Position numbers and translations under genes: made by a program. The notes under the pieces were generated by a model, which did not search any database, had not been told where the DNA came from, and saw nothing but the letters and a program-made list of their open reading frames with translations. This document shows positions 1 to 10,098 of a DNA stretch of 64,000 nt, one piece after another. The stretch comes from Tritrichomonas musculus (Eukaryota; Parabasalia; Tritrichomonadida; Tritrichomonadidae). Positions within the stretch are counted from its first letter, which is position 1. Each line of letters starts with the position of its first letter. The DNA lies in NCBI GenBank assembly GCA_039105265.1, contig JAPFFF010000003.1:8432001-8496000 (forward strand), written 5' to 3'.

Positions 1-660
1 AAATCTATCATGCATATTGTTACAGTATTAATATTTATCTTTTATTTTTAATTTATTTATCATGAGATTTTTTAAAAATTAGATATCTTCTCAACCATTT
101 ATACCTCTCAAAAAATAATGAAAGAATTTAAATTTTGTAAATTATTTTTTCTCCAAAAAAAGAAAAAGAATTTTGAAATTTTTTATTTTATATTTAATAA
201 AAAATAGTATTATTTTGTATTCTACATTATTCTAGCAGAATGGCAAAAAATAAATATTTTAAAATTTATATATCATCATTTATCTAAAAAATTAAAATCG
301 TAATGATGATATTCGATTAGCAATATAGATTATATATGAAATAAATTAAGATTTTTGTAAATGCTTTCTTTATCCTCATTGTCAAATTTTATCCAATTTG
401 ATGAAATTAATATCCTATTTTTTCTAGAACTATATATAGCATATATATCGAATACAATAATTTAATTTTTGAAATAAAAAATTGAAATATTCCGAAAATC
501 AAAAAAGTTTTCGATACCATTCAAAACAATTGTTGGACATAAGGTTATTCTAAGAAATTAAAAGATAATTGTGTTATCTCAAATTTGAATAAATCTATTC
601 AAAATTTGAACATAAACAACTTTTACATTTTATTTTTTCTCTATTTTTTTTAACTTTTAA
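1..660. other. AT-rich intergenic sequence
   Basis: No open frame with coding character and no RNA gene was recognised here. The stretch is dominated by A/T runs. There is no ATG between about 410 and 690 that could start the kinase gene downstream, which matters for that gene's missing start. Confidence 0.6.
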
Positions 661-663
661 CCA

Positions 664-2691
664 ACGAAAGGGCAAAGAATTGGACCTTATTTGTTAACCG
701 ATCCAATCGGCTCTGGCTCATATGGTACGGTCTGGCGTGCTATTAACGTTCAACTTCATGGCGAACCTGACCAAGATCTAAAACTTGATGATAGTTTATC
801 AAACAAATATGTAGCAATTAAAGTTGTTTCCAAAGTTGAACATATGTCAATCGAATCAAGAACGAGGCTTGCTCGTGAAGCATCAATAATGAAGTCACTT
901 GACCATCCTTTAATGGCTGACTTGTTTTATTTTATGGAAGATGAATCAAATTCGTATCTTGTAATGGAGTATCTTGAAAATAGTTCATTACTGGATTTAA
1001 TTAATTCAACGCTAGAAGAATGGGAATATGAAGAAGATGAAGACGAATTAGAAGCTAACAATAAAATAGAACCAAGCAATCGAAATGACATAGAGAGAAA
1101 TAAAATAAAAGTAACTGAAAAAACCCTCCCTGATATAAATTCCAACATTTCTAGCACCAATAATGCTGAAACTACTAATGAATCTCAAAAAGATACAAAC
1201 CGAACAAAAAAATTTTCTAAAATTAATACATTAGACGAAAATACTGTTAGAAAGATTTTCGTTCAACTTATTGTTGCTCTTGAATTTCTTCATAATGTTC
1301 AGCATGTCGCTCACCGAGATATTAAAGCTGAAAATGTTCTTTTGGATCGATATAACAATATTCGAATAATTGACTTTGGGTTAAGCGCCATTGTTCAAGA
1401 TGAAAATTCATCAATGAAGCGAACTGTGGGATCAGTTGCTTATACAGCTCCAGAAATACTTATGAAAAAGCGATACACTAAGTCAGCAGACATCTGGAGT
1501 GCTGGAGTTCTTTTATATGCACTTTCTACATCCCGATTACCTTTTATTAGTCAACCAAATTCAAAAATCACTACAAACTCAAAGAATAAATCAAATGCAA
1601 AAAGTAATTCCTATTTAAGGAGTGATTCCGGCATTTTATCTCGTTCTCAAAATCCATCTTCTTTCTATGATACATATAATGATCCAAAAAAAATGTGCCA
1701 AATGATTCTTCATGGTGATTTATACATTCCAGAAACAGTATCACCTGATCTTCAAGATCTTCTTCGAAGGATGCTAGAAAAAGATCCAAATAAAAGAATA
1801 ACTATTAAAGAAATCGAAGAGCATCCGTTCTTTTCTCAGATTCAGTATAAAATGTTGATTGATTTTGTCAAAAGGCAGGATAAAATTGAAGATATCGACC
1901 TTAAATTGGACCCCGAAATTGTTGCAGAAATGGAGTCTCGTGGAATGAATTGCGAGCTTTTATCGCAATCTTTATTTGTTCAAGAACTTGATGAAGTATC
2001 AGCTGCTTATAAAGAAATGAAAAAGGTAAAAGTAATGAAAGACTTAAGCGAATTATATAAAGAACTCGAAAAATCATCAAATCAAACACTAAACGACAAC
2101 CAAATCCTAAATCAAGAAAATAATATTGACATACAACAAATTTCTGATCAAATTGAACCTCAGATTTGTTTTGACAACCCAATTCTACAGCCTGAAAAGG
2201 ATAACATAGATTCTCAGCCAAATTCAAGCGAATCAAGTTGCCAAGATCCCAACTCTTTTTTTTACTGCGGAAATGCATTGCATAAAATTGTTCATGATGA
2301 TTTTTATGATGATAGTAGTGAGAGCAATACAGATCATGAGTTTAATGATACTAATAATGAAGGACAACATAAATTTAGAAAATCTCAATCAGTTGTTATA
2401 TCTGAATTAAATCTCAATGTTTTATTAAATTCTAATGAATCATCAGTTCAAACATCACCTCCTTTATTTATCAACAATAAAAAAAATAAACCACTAGTAA
2501 TTCCACATCCATCCACTCCTCAGCAGCAGTTACAACAACGACAGCAGTATACAATCAATTCTCAAATGGTAAGATCTCAAACAAGCACCTTGATTTTCAA
2601 TCCAAACGATTTTTCAGACGGATCCAATGCAAGAATTGTACCAAAATCATATGTAAGACCAAGAATTCATTTAGGAATGATGAAAGTATGA
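664..2691 (+). CDS. Protein serine/threonine kinase, CAMK/AMPK-like, no ATG start
   Basis: This encodes a eukaryotic protein kinase that transfers phosphate from ATP to Ser/Thr; the substrate is unknown. Numbering from 664, the glycine loop (GSGSYGTV) is near residues 16-23, the ATP-binding Lys is K53 in VAIK, the catalytic HRDIKAEN has D219, DFG begins at D237, and a TAPE motif closes the activation segment. An acidic, low-complexity insert of about 70 residues interrupts the hinge/alpha-D region and another lies in the C-lobe after LPF. A Ser/Asn/Gln-rich tail of about 250 residues follows. There is no in-frame ATG before the glycine loop: the frame opens after TAA at 658-660, and ACG at 664 stands where KGQRIGPY would be expected to follow a Met. 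The first in-frame ATG lies beyond the catalytic Lys. The kinase assignment is firm; the start is unresolved. Confidence 0.88.
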   Translation, partial: TKGQRIGPYLLTDPIGSGSYGTVWRAINVQLHGEPDQDLKLDDSLSNKYVAIKVVSKVEHMSIESRTRLAREASIMKSLDHPLMADLFYFMEDESNSYLVMEYLENSSLLDLINSTLEEWEYEEDEDELEANNKIEPSNRNDIERNKIKVTEKTLPDINSNISSTNNAETTNESQKDTNRTKKFSKINTLDENTVRKIFVQLIVALEFLHNVQHVAHRDIKAENVLLDRYNNIRIIDFGLSAIVQDENSSMKRTVGSVAYTAPEILMKKRYTKSADIWSAGVLLYALSTSRLPFISQPNSKITTNSKNKSNAKSNSYLRSDSGILSRSQNPSSFYDTYNDPKKMCQMILHGDLYIPETVSPDLQDLLRRMLEKDPNKRITIKEIEEHPFFSQIQYKMLIDFVKRQDKIEDIDLKLDPEIVAEMESRGMNCELLSQSLFVQELDEVSAAYKEMKKVKVMKDLSELYKELEKSSNQTLNDNQILNQENNIDIQQISDQIEPQICFDNPILQPEKDNIDSQPNSSESSCQDPNSFFYCGNALHKIVHDDFYDDSSESNTDHEFNDTNNEGQHKFRKSQSVVISELNLNVLLNSNESSVQTSPPLFINNKKNKPLVIPHPSTPQQQLQQRQQYTINSQMVRSQTSTLIFNPNDFSDGSNARIVPKSYVRPRIHLGMMKV

Positions 2692-2860
2692 AATTTAACA
2701 AGAAGCATTTTTGAATAGAAATAGAATATTCGTTGTTTATTTTTTTATACATTATCGTTTTATTGTTAATTTTAAAATAGTTTATCTGAAAGATGTATTT
2801 GATATTCTTTCATTATTCAAGCTTTTTGTTTTACTTAGTTTGAAATCTAATTTTTAATCA

Positions 2861-2985
2861 AACATAATGATACTTTAATGCAATATTGGAGAGAAACCCC
2901 CCAAATGAATCCTAATATATAAAACATAATGATACTTTAATGCAATATTGGAGAGAAAAAACCCCCCAATGAATCCTAATATATA
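2861..2985. repeat. Two-copy tandem duplication, period 62
   Basis: A unit starting AACATAATGATACTTTAATG occurs at 2861-2922 and again at 2923-2985. The copies differ only by small changes around a C-run. It lies between the convergent 3' ends of the kinase and transporter genes. The near identity suggests a recent duplication. Confidence 0.9.
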
Positions 2986-3073
2986 ATATTTATAATAATA
3001 ATTTCTTTAATTAGTTAATATTCTAACAAATAATTAAAAAACAAAAATTAAACAGTAAAAATCATCATTACAA

Positions 3074-4537
3074 TTATTGAAGGTTAGAGAATGCATCAAT
3101 TGCATCCAATATAGCCTGGTAAGTTGATATGGCAGCAACAACAAGGCCAAATATTGCGAGGACGATACACAAAATATTCTTCCAATAGAACCACCTTTTA
3201 GTGGAATTCTTTACCCACATGATTGCAGGGAAAAAGAAAGTTGTCATGCATCCTCCCATTGCACCGCCAATATTCAAAGCTGGCTTCGCGTTTGCCAGGA
3301 ACATGGCAATCAAAAGAGGAATTATATTCGTAATAACAAGACAAATAGCTCTTTTCCATGTCTTTAATAAGTTTGCATTAGAATCTTTGAAAATAATTTC
3401 TGACCAAGATATCACTGTATTCTGTGAAATAGCAACATAAGCAAATGAAACAACAAAAACAAAGGCAGCTCGAACAAGTATGATCAAAATATCTTTATCT
3501 GGAAAGCTTTGTGTTACATTAGGCATAGTTGCATCTCCAAACATTAGATAACCAAAGATACCAGGAACAAAAACAAGAAGGAAACATGCAACTATTGTTA
3601 TAGAAGTAACGGAATAGCGTTTTGGAAGTGAAGGATTATATTGTGAGATGACTGGAAGAACAACAACTGGAAATGCAAATGCAAGAGCATAAATTGACAA
3701 TGATGAGAAAAATTTAAAATCAAATTTGGCATATGAAACTGTTGAATTAATTCCATGGTTATCCTTAAAATAAATAGAACCTTTGACTACCATTGAAATA
3801 TCAAAGAAAAGAACAAAAACAACTGTTGATGCAGATATGTATTTGAGATATGGCTTGTTTCTTGGTATTGATAAACAAATTGGAATACATGCATAAACAA
3901 AAACCAGAGCTGCACGGCGCCACATTGTTGTCATGTTAATGCCTCCAATAGCAAAGAACGATATAATCATATCACTTCCAAGAACAAGATATGATAATTG
4001 ACATGACATTAAGAAAAATAAAGATAAGATTGCAAGTGCAATAGCTCCTGGACGACCAAATAACCTAAAAGCAAGATCTGGAAAACCTTCTGCACTAACT
4101 TCATGTTGAAGATGAATTGTAATAATTGTTCCCATTTCTGATAATACAGACATTAATATTAATAGAACGATTGATGGAAATATACCAAGATTAATAAAGG
4201 AGTTAGGAACACCTAAGATACCTGCACCAAGTAATGAATTTAAGAGATTCATTATTGTAACAAGACGAGAAGCAGGATATTGTTTACGGTCGAATTCTTC
4301 TTCTTCTTCTTCAAATTTTGCTGGAGTTTCAAGATATTCTTTATCATTCGTGGTTTCATTCGATTTTGAAAGGGAATTTTGATCTGAAACATCATTTTCT
4401 TCAATAACATCTACTGGCAAACCATCTGCTCCAATTGCTAATTTGCTTTTTGGAGCAGTTGCAGCCATTGGGGATTCAGATTCTTCAATATCTTGAAGTG
4501 GAATTTCAGTATCTTTAGAACTTCTCCTTAAACTCAT
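3074..4537 (-). CDS. AAAP/SLC38-like amino-acid transporter
   Basis: A polytopic membrane protein of 487 residues, probably moving amino acids across the plasma or a vacuolar membrane by proton or sodium coupling. The first 85 residues or so are hydrophilic and acidic (a run of Glu precedes TM1). TM1 carries the family hallmark NLLNSLLGAGILGVP around residues 97-111, with the unwound GAGIL segment that contacts substrate in this fold. About ten further hydrophobic helices follow, giving the usual 11-TM topology. The ATG at 4537 is the first in frame; TCACAA just upstream fits the trichomonad initiator consensus. It is convergent with the kinase gene. Large AAAP families are usual in trichomonads. 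The substrate cannot be read from sequence. Confidence 0.9.
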   Translation of the reverse strand: MSLRRSSKDTEIPLQDIEESESPMAATAPKSKLAIGADGLPVDVIEENDVSDQNSLSKSNETTNDKEYLETPAKFEEEEEEFDRKQYPASRLVTIMNLLNSLLGAGILGVPNSFINLGIFPSIVLLILMSVLSEMGTIITIHLQHEVSAEGFPDLAFRLFGRPGAIALAILSLFFLMSCQLSYLVLGSDMIISFFAIGGINMTTMWRRAALVFVYACIPICLSIPRNKPYLKYISASTVVFVLFFDISMVVKGSIYFKDNHGINSTVSYAKFDFKFFSSLSIYALAFAFPVVVLPVISQYNPSLPKRYSVTSITIVACFLLVFVPGIFGYLMFGDATMPNVTQSFPDKDILIILVRAAFVFVVSFAYVAISQNTVISWSEIIFKDSNANLLKTWKRAICLVITNIIPLLIAMFLANAKPALNIGGAMGGCMTTFFFPAIMWVKNSTKRWFYWKNILCIVLAIFGLVVAAISTYQAILDAIDAFSNLQ

Positions 4538-5338
4538 TTGTGATTAGACCTTCATATCCATTTTGACCTTCACTTTTTAAATTGAATTTTTTATTACGTT
4601 GGTAAATAATGATTCAATTTAAATGACCACATCATTCAAAACACGATGATATTATTCAAATGAATAATGGAAATGTCATAAACTTTTTCCTTTGAGTTTA
4701 TATTTGTCCGTATATTTACACAAACCACTCCAAACCACACCAAAATAAAATCAACGCTTTTTGAAATTTTAATAATTTAGAAATTGATAATTTTACGGTC
4801 AGATTTCACTAGAAAATGACATAAAATCTTGATATTTTCAAATTTTATAATGGTCAGACATTCAATTTTATTTCAATACTTTTTTCAAAATTATAAAGCT
4901 AAATATACTAACAATTTCATAAAACTATAAAACTTCAAATTTGTGAAATATTACGAGATTAATTAATATCAATAGTTTTTAACAAGATTTGTAAAAAAAA
5001 CTATGAGAAGATGTAAATCATTCAAAATGAAAATCAAAATATATAATTATTTTCAATTTTTAATTAAATATTATATTATAAAAAAGCAAATTTATGCTTT
5101 TAAATAGTTTTTTTATCATAATTCCAGAATATAAATTAATAAAAATATAGAAATTTTAACCAACTAATATCAATGTTTTCACATCACATTTCAATTCCTT
5201 TTTCCAAATATTTTTGAAATCAAGATTGCAGGTAGGCAATCAATAATAGCAGTAATATAAAAATACTGCCATTTTCCAAAAAAATTGAAATTCAATCAAA
5301 TAATATGGTAATATTTTTAATATTAAATTAAATTCTTT
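4538..5338. other. AT-rich intergenic sequence
   Basis: About 800 bases with no recognisable gene, RNA or strong repeat. It separates the transporter's 5' end from the 3' end of a decayed gene. Confidence 0.55.
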
Positions 5339-6190
5339 TTATTTGAATGTGCATTTTCGATAATTACCTTTTAATAATACAAGATTAGAAAATTTAACAA
5401 CGCCTTCCAAATAACTCATTTGAATTCGAAGTCTTTTAAGTTCTTCTTGCCCATCATTATCTCCGAATTCAGCCTCTTTTTTATAGTATTCAATTGCCTT
5501 ATGCTTGTCCTTATTCACTCCAGTTCCTCTTTTGTAGCATAAAGCGAGGCCGAACAAACCGCGTGCATCGTTCATATCGGCAGCTTTTTTACATATCTAC
5601 CGTAACTCCTGTTCAGTTGAGGGCAACAGAGCTTCCAAGATTTGCTGTCCTTCTGTAAAAGTCGGCAGCCATTGAAGTGCCCCTCTACAGGCCGAGGCTG
5701 TCGAGCTGACAGCTTTTTGACAATATTCAGCTGCTTTTGAGTAGTCCGATTGCTTCCCGATTCCTTTCGTATAGAAGAATCCAATTCGGTTGCATCCGTG
5801 CGAATTTCCTGCCAAATACGAAGCGTTCATGCTGCCTTTCTTTGATGCTTCTTGAAGGGCGCCTTTCAAGGTCGCTGCCATGGAGATGCTGGCGGGCGTG
5901 AATGAAATCATTTTGTGAAGTCACTTCACCTTCCAACTTTTTCAATTCATTTTTTCGGTTTTGACACTTCACTTGACATTTTCTTTTTGAGCTCTTTTTC
6001 AACCGCTTTTGAAGATTGAATACTCGGTCCTTCGTGCTGCTTTCATTGTCTTCTTTGCGGGCATCTTCAAGTGCCTCAAGATATGGCTGAATTGACCAAA
6101 TATATCCTCAAATGAAGGCTCTTCTTTTGGATTGCCGCTCCAGCACCTTGTGAGCAAGCTTTCCATCTTTGAGTTTAGGTCAGGACTCAT
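5339..6190 (-). pseudogene. Truncated TKL-kinase/Sel1-repeat gene
   Basis: On the minus strand, three reading frames in succession carry parts of one gene. 6190-6000 encodes the end of a tyrosine-kinase-like kinase domain (LLTRCWSGNPKEEPSFEDI, the alpha-H/alpha-I region). A charged linker follows. Then come Sel1-like repeats in a second frame (GFFYTKGIGKQSDYSKAAEY) and a third frame (LALCYKRGTGVNKDKHKAIEYY). At least two frameshifts are needed, and the rest of the kinase domain is missing upstream: a stop directly precedes the fragment, and a dispersed repeat begins within about 10-20 bases. Kinase-plus-Sel1 proteins form a large trichomonad family. The central part is visibly richer in G+C than the flanks. 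It is a non-functional 3' remnant. Confidence 0.82.
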
Positions 6191-6640
6191 TTATGACCCT
6201 ATGAGCAAACGATCAAAGGTACAATTTTTTTTTTTTTTTATCAAAAAACAAGACAATTATAAATAGTTTTAAAGTAAAATCAATCCAAAGCGCCAATTCT
6301 TGATTCATTATCTCATAACAGTAAATAAATAAAAAAGAAAGTTCAGCAAATCAGCATTTTCAGAAAAAATGATCAAAACAGAAATTCAGAAAAAGACTTG
6401 TTTTTTCACTCAAATTTTTGTGTTTGATATAAGTTTTTAGATAATAAAAAATTATCGATATATATATATACCATGATGATATATTAAATAATATTTGATC
6501 AAATTTCTTATTTTACAAATAGCTTTTTAAAAAATAGTTTCGATTATAGAAATTTAATTAATTTATAAAATATAATTGATATAAAAATAAGTAATGAGAT
6601 ACTTCAAAAAAGGAAAGAAATAGATAAATAATCAGTGTAG

Positions 6641-6989
6641 TACTGTTCATATTAGGTAAAATGTTAATTCTGAATGGAAATCTGTCAAAAAGACGTTAAT
6701 GAAAAAATCTTTTTTATTTGCTTTTTTCCCAGCAACTAATGAATAAGTTGATTTTTTAAGTAATAGAAAATTATCAACAAACTAACATGAATTAAAATAT
6801 CTAATGAAATGATCGTTTATAAATTCATACAAAAAGATATTTGATTGGATGATCAAAAATAAAAGTCGATAAAAATAATCAATTTTATGATTTATATATT
6901 TTAAACATGTTTATTTAACCATATCCTGCATTTTCATCCTCATATAAATCGTTGGTGATGAAATCATATTTGACTTAATATGAACAGTA
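6641..6989. mobile_element. Putative 349-bp MITE with inverted termini
   Basis: The left end TACTGTTCATATTA at 6641-6654 is exactly repeated in inverse orientation at 6976-6989, and weaker pairing continues inward for about 10 more bases. The interior is AT-rich and non-coding. No clear target-site duplication was found, so the boundaries are those of the perfect repeat. It sits inside copy 1 of the dispersed repeat; copy 2 lacks it, which is consistent with insertion into that copy. Confidence 0.5.
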
Positions 6990-7099
6990 CTGTTTATATA
7001 CTGAATTAATAGTTGAAGTTAAATATGAAATTAAATAATGAAACTAAAAATTATCATATTTTTTGAGAAAATACACCAGGTTTCCTTGAATCATTTATT

Positions 7100-7128
7100 T
7101 TTATAAAAAAAAAAAAAAAAAAAAAAAA
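7100..7128. repeat. Poly(A) tract
   Basis: A run of about 24-25 A after TTTTTAT. No gene ends immediately before it. It may be a slippage-prone simple repeat or the tail of an old retroposed copy; nothing around it decides this. Confidence 0.7.
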
Positions 7129-7588
7129 ATTTATATCAAATGTCACATTTGAAAATTGAAAAATACTTTTTGAAATTTTCAGAACTAAAACTGGCCATTT
7201 AAGAAAAATTTCAAAAGAATAGATATTAAAATTTATTCGAATTTTCTAATATGAGCATGAGTATTTAATATTTATTTTTTATTTTATATAGTAAATATAG
7301 ATTTACTATATTTATAAAATTAATAATTTTAAATATTTGGTTGTTTCAAAGATATATTTAAATAGAGTTATATTTTGGATTTTGAGTTATCTTTAACTTT
7401 TTCATTCACGATTTTGTTTTTTCTGTAATCTTAAACGTTGATAAGTTAAATCTTTTTTATCTCAATAAATTTCTTAATTGATCAAAAAATATGGCACTTT
7501 ATAATTTTTTTAAATGATTAATATATACAAAAAAGTATTGTTAATATAATTAACTAATCAAATTCTCATAAATAATTTCATTTTTAAT

Positions 7589-7596
7589 TCATTTTT
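7589..7596 (+). promoter_or_regulatory. Initiator-like motif
   Basis: TCATTTTT lies 10 bases before the ATG at 7601. Trichomonad core promoters use an initiator TCA+1Py(T/A) close to the start codon; this fits, but the motif is short and the DNA AT-rich. Confidence 0.4.
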
Positions 7597-7600
7597 GAAA

Positions 7601-8830
7601 ATGCCCAATCCACCACAATCTCTAACAAAAAAACTTGTATTCTTTTGTTCCTCCATTTTTGCTTTTTCTGCAATTATCTTAATCTTATATTCATTATATA
7701 AAACGGGTCATCAAGATGGAAATGGTGAGTTAATCTCGTATTCAAGTCAATTTGATTATACGAACATAATTTCATATTCTAATACTCCAATTCGTTCATT
7801 TGAAAGGCCTCTCAATGAAAATGAACTATTTCCTCTCCCTTATTATTTTTTAAATATGACAACTAAAAATTGGCTTCATTCTAATTTTAATTTTAAACAA
7901 TTTGATTCCTCAAAGAATGTCTTCCCAAATTGTCCATCAGGTACTGTTCATAATCCACACTCTAATAGCACACCTCGTGATTTAATAATATCATTAATAT
8001 CTGGTGCTTACGTTAATTTTATGACTTATATTCGCACCTTACGATCAACAGGATGCAAAGCTACAGTTGTTGTTTTGATTGATGATATATGTTTTCAACG
8101 ACTTTCAGCAAGTGAGAAACGTGTATTAGATGAATGTTCAGTCAATTTAATTAAATATGGTCGAATTACTCCACTTTTCAAAAAATATATATACGAAACT
8201 CGATTAATATTAATGTATGGAATTATATTAAAATATCGAAAACAATTTGACAGAGTAATGATAACAGATATATTTGATACAATTTTCCAAAGTGATCCAT
8301 TTATTCCAGGATTTAATAACTACACGATGTGCTTTACCACAGAAGGATATTTCAATAACAATGATCCAACCAATAACACAAAATGGATTAAAGTTGCTGA
8401 TCCCAATTATTATAAAGATGTTCACTTTTATGATGATAAAATTGTAATAAATGGTGGCTTATTTTTTGGTTCAATGGATGGAATGCTTCTATTTTTCAAA
8501 TTATTTTTAAGTTTAGATGTTTTTGATAATTTTACTGTCAAAACTGTAGATCAAGGATATATGAACTATCTTTATCATAGAGGAATTTTCATGAAAAATG
8601 GATTAAATTTGACGCTCACTTTCCCTGGCGATTATATCGTCTCGGCAAGAGGCCATAAATTTAATTACAAACCAAATGTTGATGGACTCCAGCTACTTCT
8701 ATTAAGTTCTAATCCGCCCGCTGTCATCCACCAATTTAATCGTGGGCCGTCAGTGCTAAAGAGTGTTAAAAGAACATGTCCAAGCTTTGGAGCTGGAGAT
8801 CAATTTCCTTTCCCTGTTTACAAATCATAA
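7601..8830 (+). CDS. Type II membrane glycosyltransferase-like protein
   Basis: A 409-residue protein with a short cytoplasmic head, one N-terminal membrane anchor (about residues 14-34, LVFFCSSIFAFSAIILILYS) and a lumenal domain, as in Golgi/ER type II enzymes. The lumenal part has GT-A-like features: a VVLIDDICF strand, ITDIFDTIFQSDPF with a DxxD-type acidic motif at D223/D226, INGGLFFGS and a later VDQGYMNYL. These resemble donor-binding and catalytic elements of nucleotide-sugar transferases, so a role in surface glycan assembly is plausible. Several N-glycosylation sequons are present. ATG at 7601 is chosen because it follows the initiator-like site. Donor and acceptor are unknown, and assignment to a CAZy family was not possible. 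Confidence 0.72.
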   Translation: MPNPPQSLTKKLVFFCSSIFAFSAIILILYSLYKTGHQDGNGELISYSSQFDYTNIISYSNTPIRSFERPLNENELFPLPYYFLNMTTKNWLHSNFNFKQFDSSKNVFPNCPSGTVHNPHSNSTPRDLIISLISGAYVNFMTYIRTLRSTGCKATVVVLIDDICFQRLSASEKRVLDECSVNLIKYGRITPLFKKYIYETRLILMYGIILKYRKQFDRVMITDIFDTIFQSDPFIPGFNNYTMCFTTEGYFNNNDPTNNTKWIKVADPNYYKDVHFYDDKIVINGGLFFGSMDGMLLFFKLFLSLDVFDNFTVKTVDQGYMNYLYHRGIFMKNGLNLTLTFPGDYIVSARGHKFNYKPNVDGLQLLLLSSNPPAVIHQFNRGPSVLKSVKRTCPSFGAGDQFPFPVYKS

Positions 8831-9131
8831 TTCAAAAATATTTTGTTTTGTTATTATAAATAATATATGTTTTTTATTTTTTAAATAAATTTAAGTATCA
8901 TATAAAATAAAAATTTGTATATTTTAAATTGATATCTACACTATACGCCTAGTTTTTTTTATGCATTTTGTATTAAATGATTAAAAGATGATTTATATTT
9001 GAATATTATAGTTAAACAAAATACATATGTCAAATGCAAGTTTAATTAACCAATAATTATAATAATAAAATAAGGAAGATAACACACTATTTACAATATG
9101 AGAAAGATTAAATAAAAAACAAAAATGAAAT
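8831..9131. other. Convergent intergenic gap
   Basis: About 300 AT-rich bases between two convergent genes. Nothing recognisable apart from AATAAA-like strings usable as poly(A) signals. Confidence 0.5.
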
Positions 9132-9827
9132 TTAAATTTTGATTTTTTCGGCAATCTTATCAGGGATCAATGTAAAATCATTTAAGAAAGATGATGTCAC
9201 AGGATTAAGATCATCGCTATGTTCTTCTGGTTGAATACATGACATTAATGAGACAACAATAACTAATGTAATAACTACAAGTGAAATTAATGCTGTATCA
9301 ATGCATGTTACAATGAAACCAGGTTGAATTATCTTTTTGAAATATTTTTTAACTTGATCATCACAAGAAACACTTACTTGGTCGCAGTTATGCTTTTTCA
9401 TCCATTTTATCGCATTTTGGTTATCTGTTTTGTTAGTAACAATATTAGTAATATAATAATTTTGAATCTTTTTTAGTTCTGAAGATTTTGTATTTATGAT
9501 AATAAAGCATATAAATGTTAAATGCGCAACAAATGATAAAAATAGCAAAATTATAGCTATCCAGTGTAAATATAAATAATGACCGAAAAAATACATTAAT
9601 ACACAAAAGAAAATGAAGAAAAAGAAAAAGGAAATAGACGTTGCAAGGGCAATAGCAGCATTGTCACGAATGGATTTTGTTTTTTTGTATATTGTAAAAA
9701 ATTTATTATTTACCAATCCTAAAAATACTGAGCACCAAACAAGCGAAAATATAATAAATAAAGTTAAAATTCCAACAGCGATAAATAGAGTCTTGATCAT
9801 TGATCCAAGCCTATCTTGAAGAGACAT
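9132..9827 (-). CDS. Tetraspanin-like four-TM membrane protein
   Basis: A 231-residue protein with four hydrophobic helices, at about residues 11-35, 53-77, 81-110 and 172-198. The spacing is tetraspanin-like: a very short loop between TM1 and TM2 and between TM2 and TM3, and a larger hydrophilic loop of some 60 residues between TM3 and TM4. That loop has two close cysteines in NCDQVSVSC, but no canonical CCG motif is visible. Trichomonads encode divergent tetraspanins that act at the cell surface and in exosome-like vesicles; membership here is inferred from topology. The ATG at 9827 is the first in frame. It is convergent with the glycosyltransferase-like gene. Confidence 0.55.
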   Translation of the reverse strand: MSLQDRLGSMIKTLFIAVGILTLFIIFSLVWCSVFLGLVNNKFFTIYKKTKSIRDNAAIALATSISFFFFFIFFCVLMYFFGHYLYLHWIAIILLFLSFVAHLTFICFIIINTKSSELKKIQNYYITNIVTNKTDNQNAIKWMKKHNCDQVSVSCDDQVKKYFKKIIQPGFIVTCIDTALISLVVITLVIVVSLMSCIQPEEHSDDLNPVTSSFLNDFTLIPDKIAEKIKI

Positions 9828-10080
9828 TGTATAAAATATTTATATAAATATTGAACTATTGTTATCAAAAAAATTTCAAAATTTAAATGGCCAAAAAATA
9901 TCAGAAAATTTCTATTTGTCTATTGAATAAAATATAATCAATTCAATTTTTGATAGTTTTCAAATAAGATAAAATATTTGATACCTTTTAATTCTTCAAA
10001 GTTTAAATTTTTGGCAAACTTATTAAAAAAAATTTTTTAATATTATTCATTGATGAATTTAATTATTTCATAAAGAGCAC

Positions 10081-10098
10081 AAAAAAAAAAAAAAAAAA
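10081..10098 (-). terminator. RNA polymerase III terminator
   Basis: A run of about 18 T on the minus strand begins directly after the tRNA discriminator base. T-runs of this kind terminate Pol III transcription. Confidence 0.85.

Larger units (their letters stand above)
6199..7130 (-). repeat. Dispersed repeat, copy 1 (inverted relative to copy 2)
   Basis: Read on the minus strand, 6620-6199 matches 15480-15960 on the plus strand. Shared landmarks include GCTGTTATGAGATAATGAA, TTGTCTTGTTTTTTATTGA-like, CTTTGATCGTTT, ACCATCATGGTAT-like and TTTTTTATTATC. Weaker similarity (ATATGATAAT, TTTCATTATTTAAT) continues on the far side of the 6641-6989 element, near 7060. This end of the repeat stops next to the truncated kinase/Sel1 gene. 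It is likely part of an uncharacterised mobile element, but no terminal inverted repeat or target duplication was identified. Confidence 0.65.

Noticed and set aside
9132-9827. Canonical tetraspanin with CCG motif
   Set aside because: Topology fits but CCG is not visible, so only a tetraspanin-like call is made.
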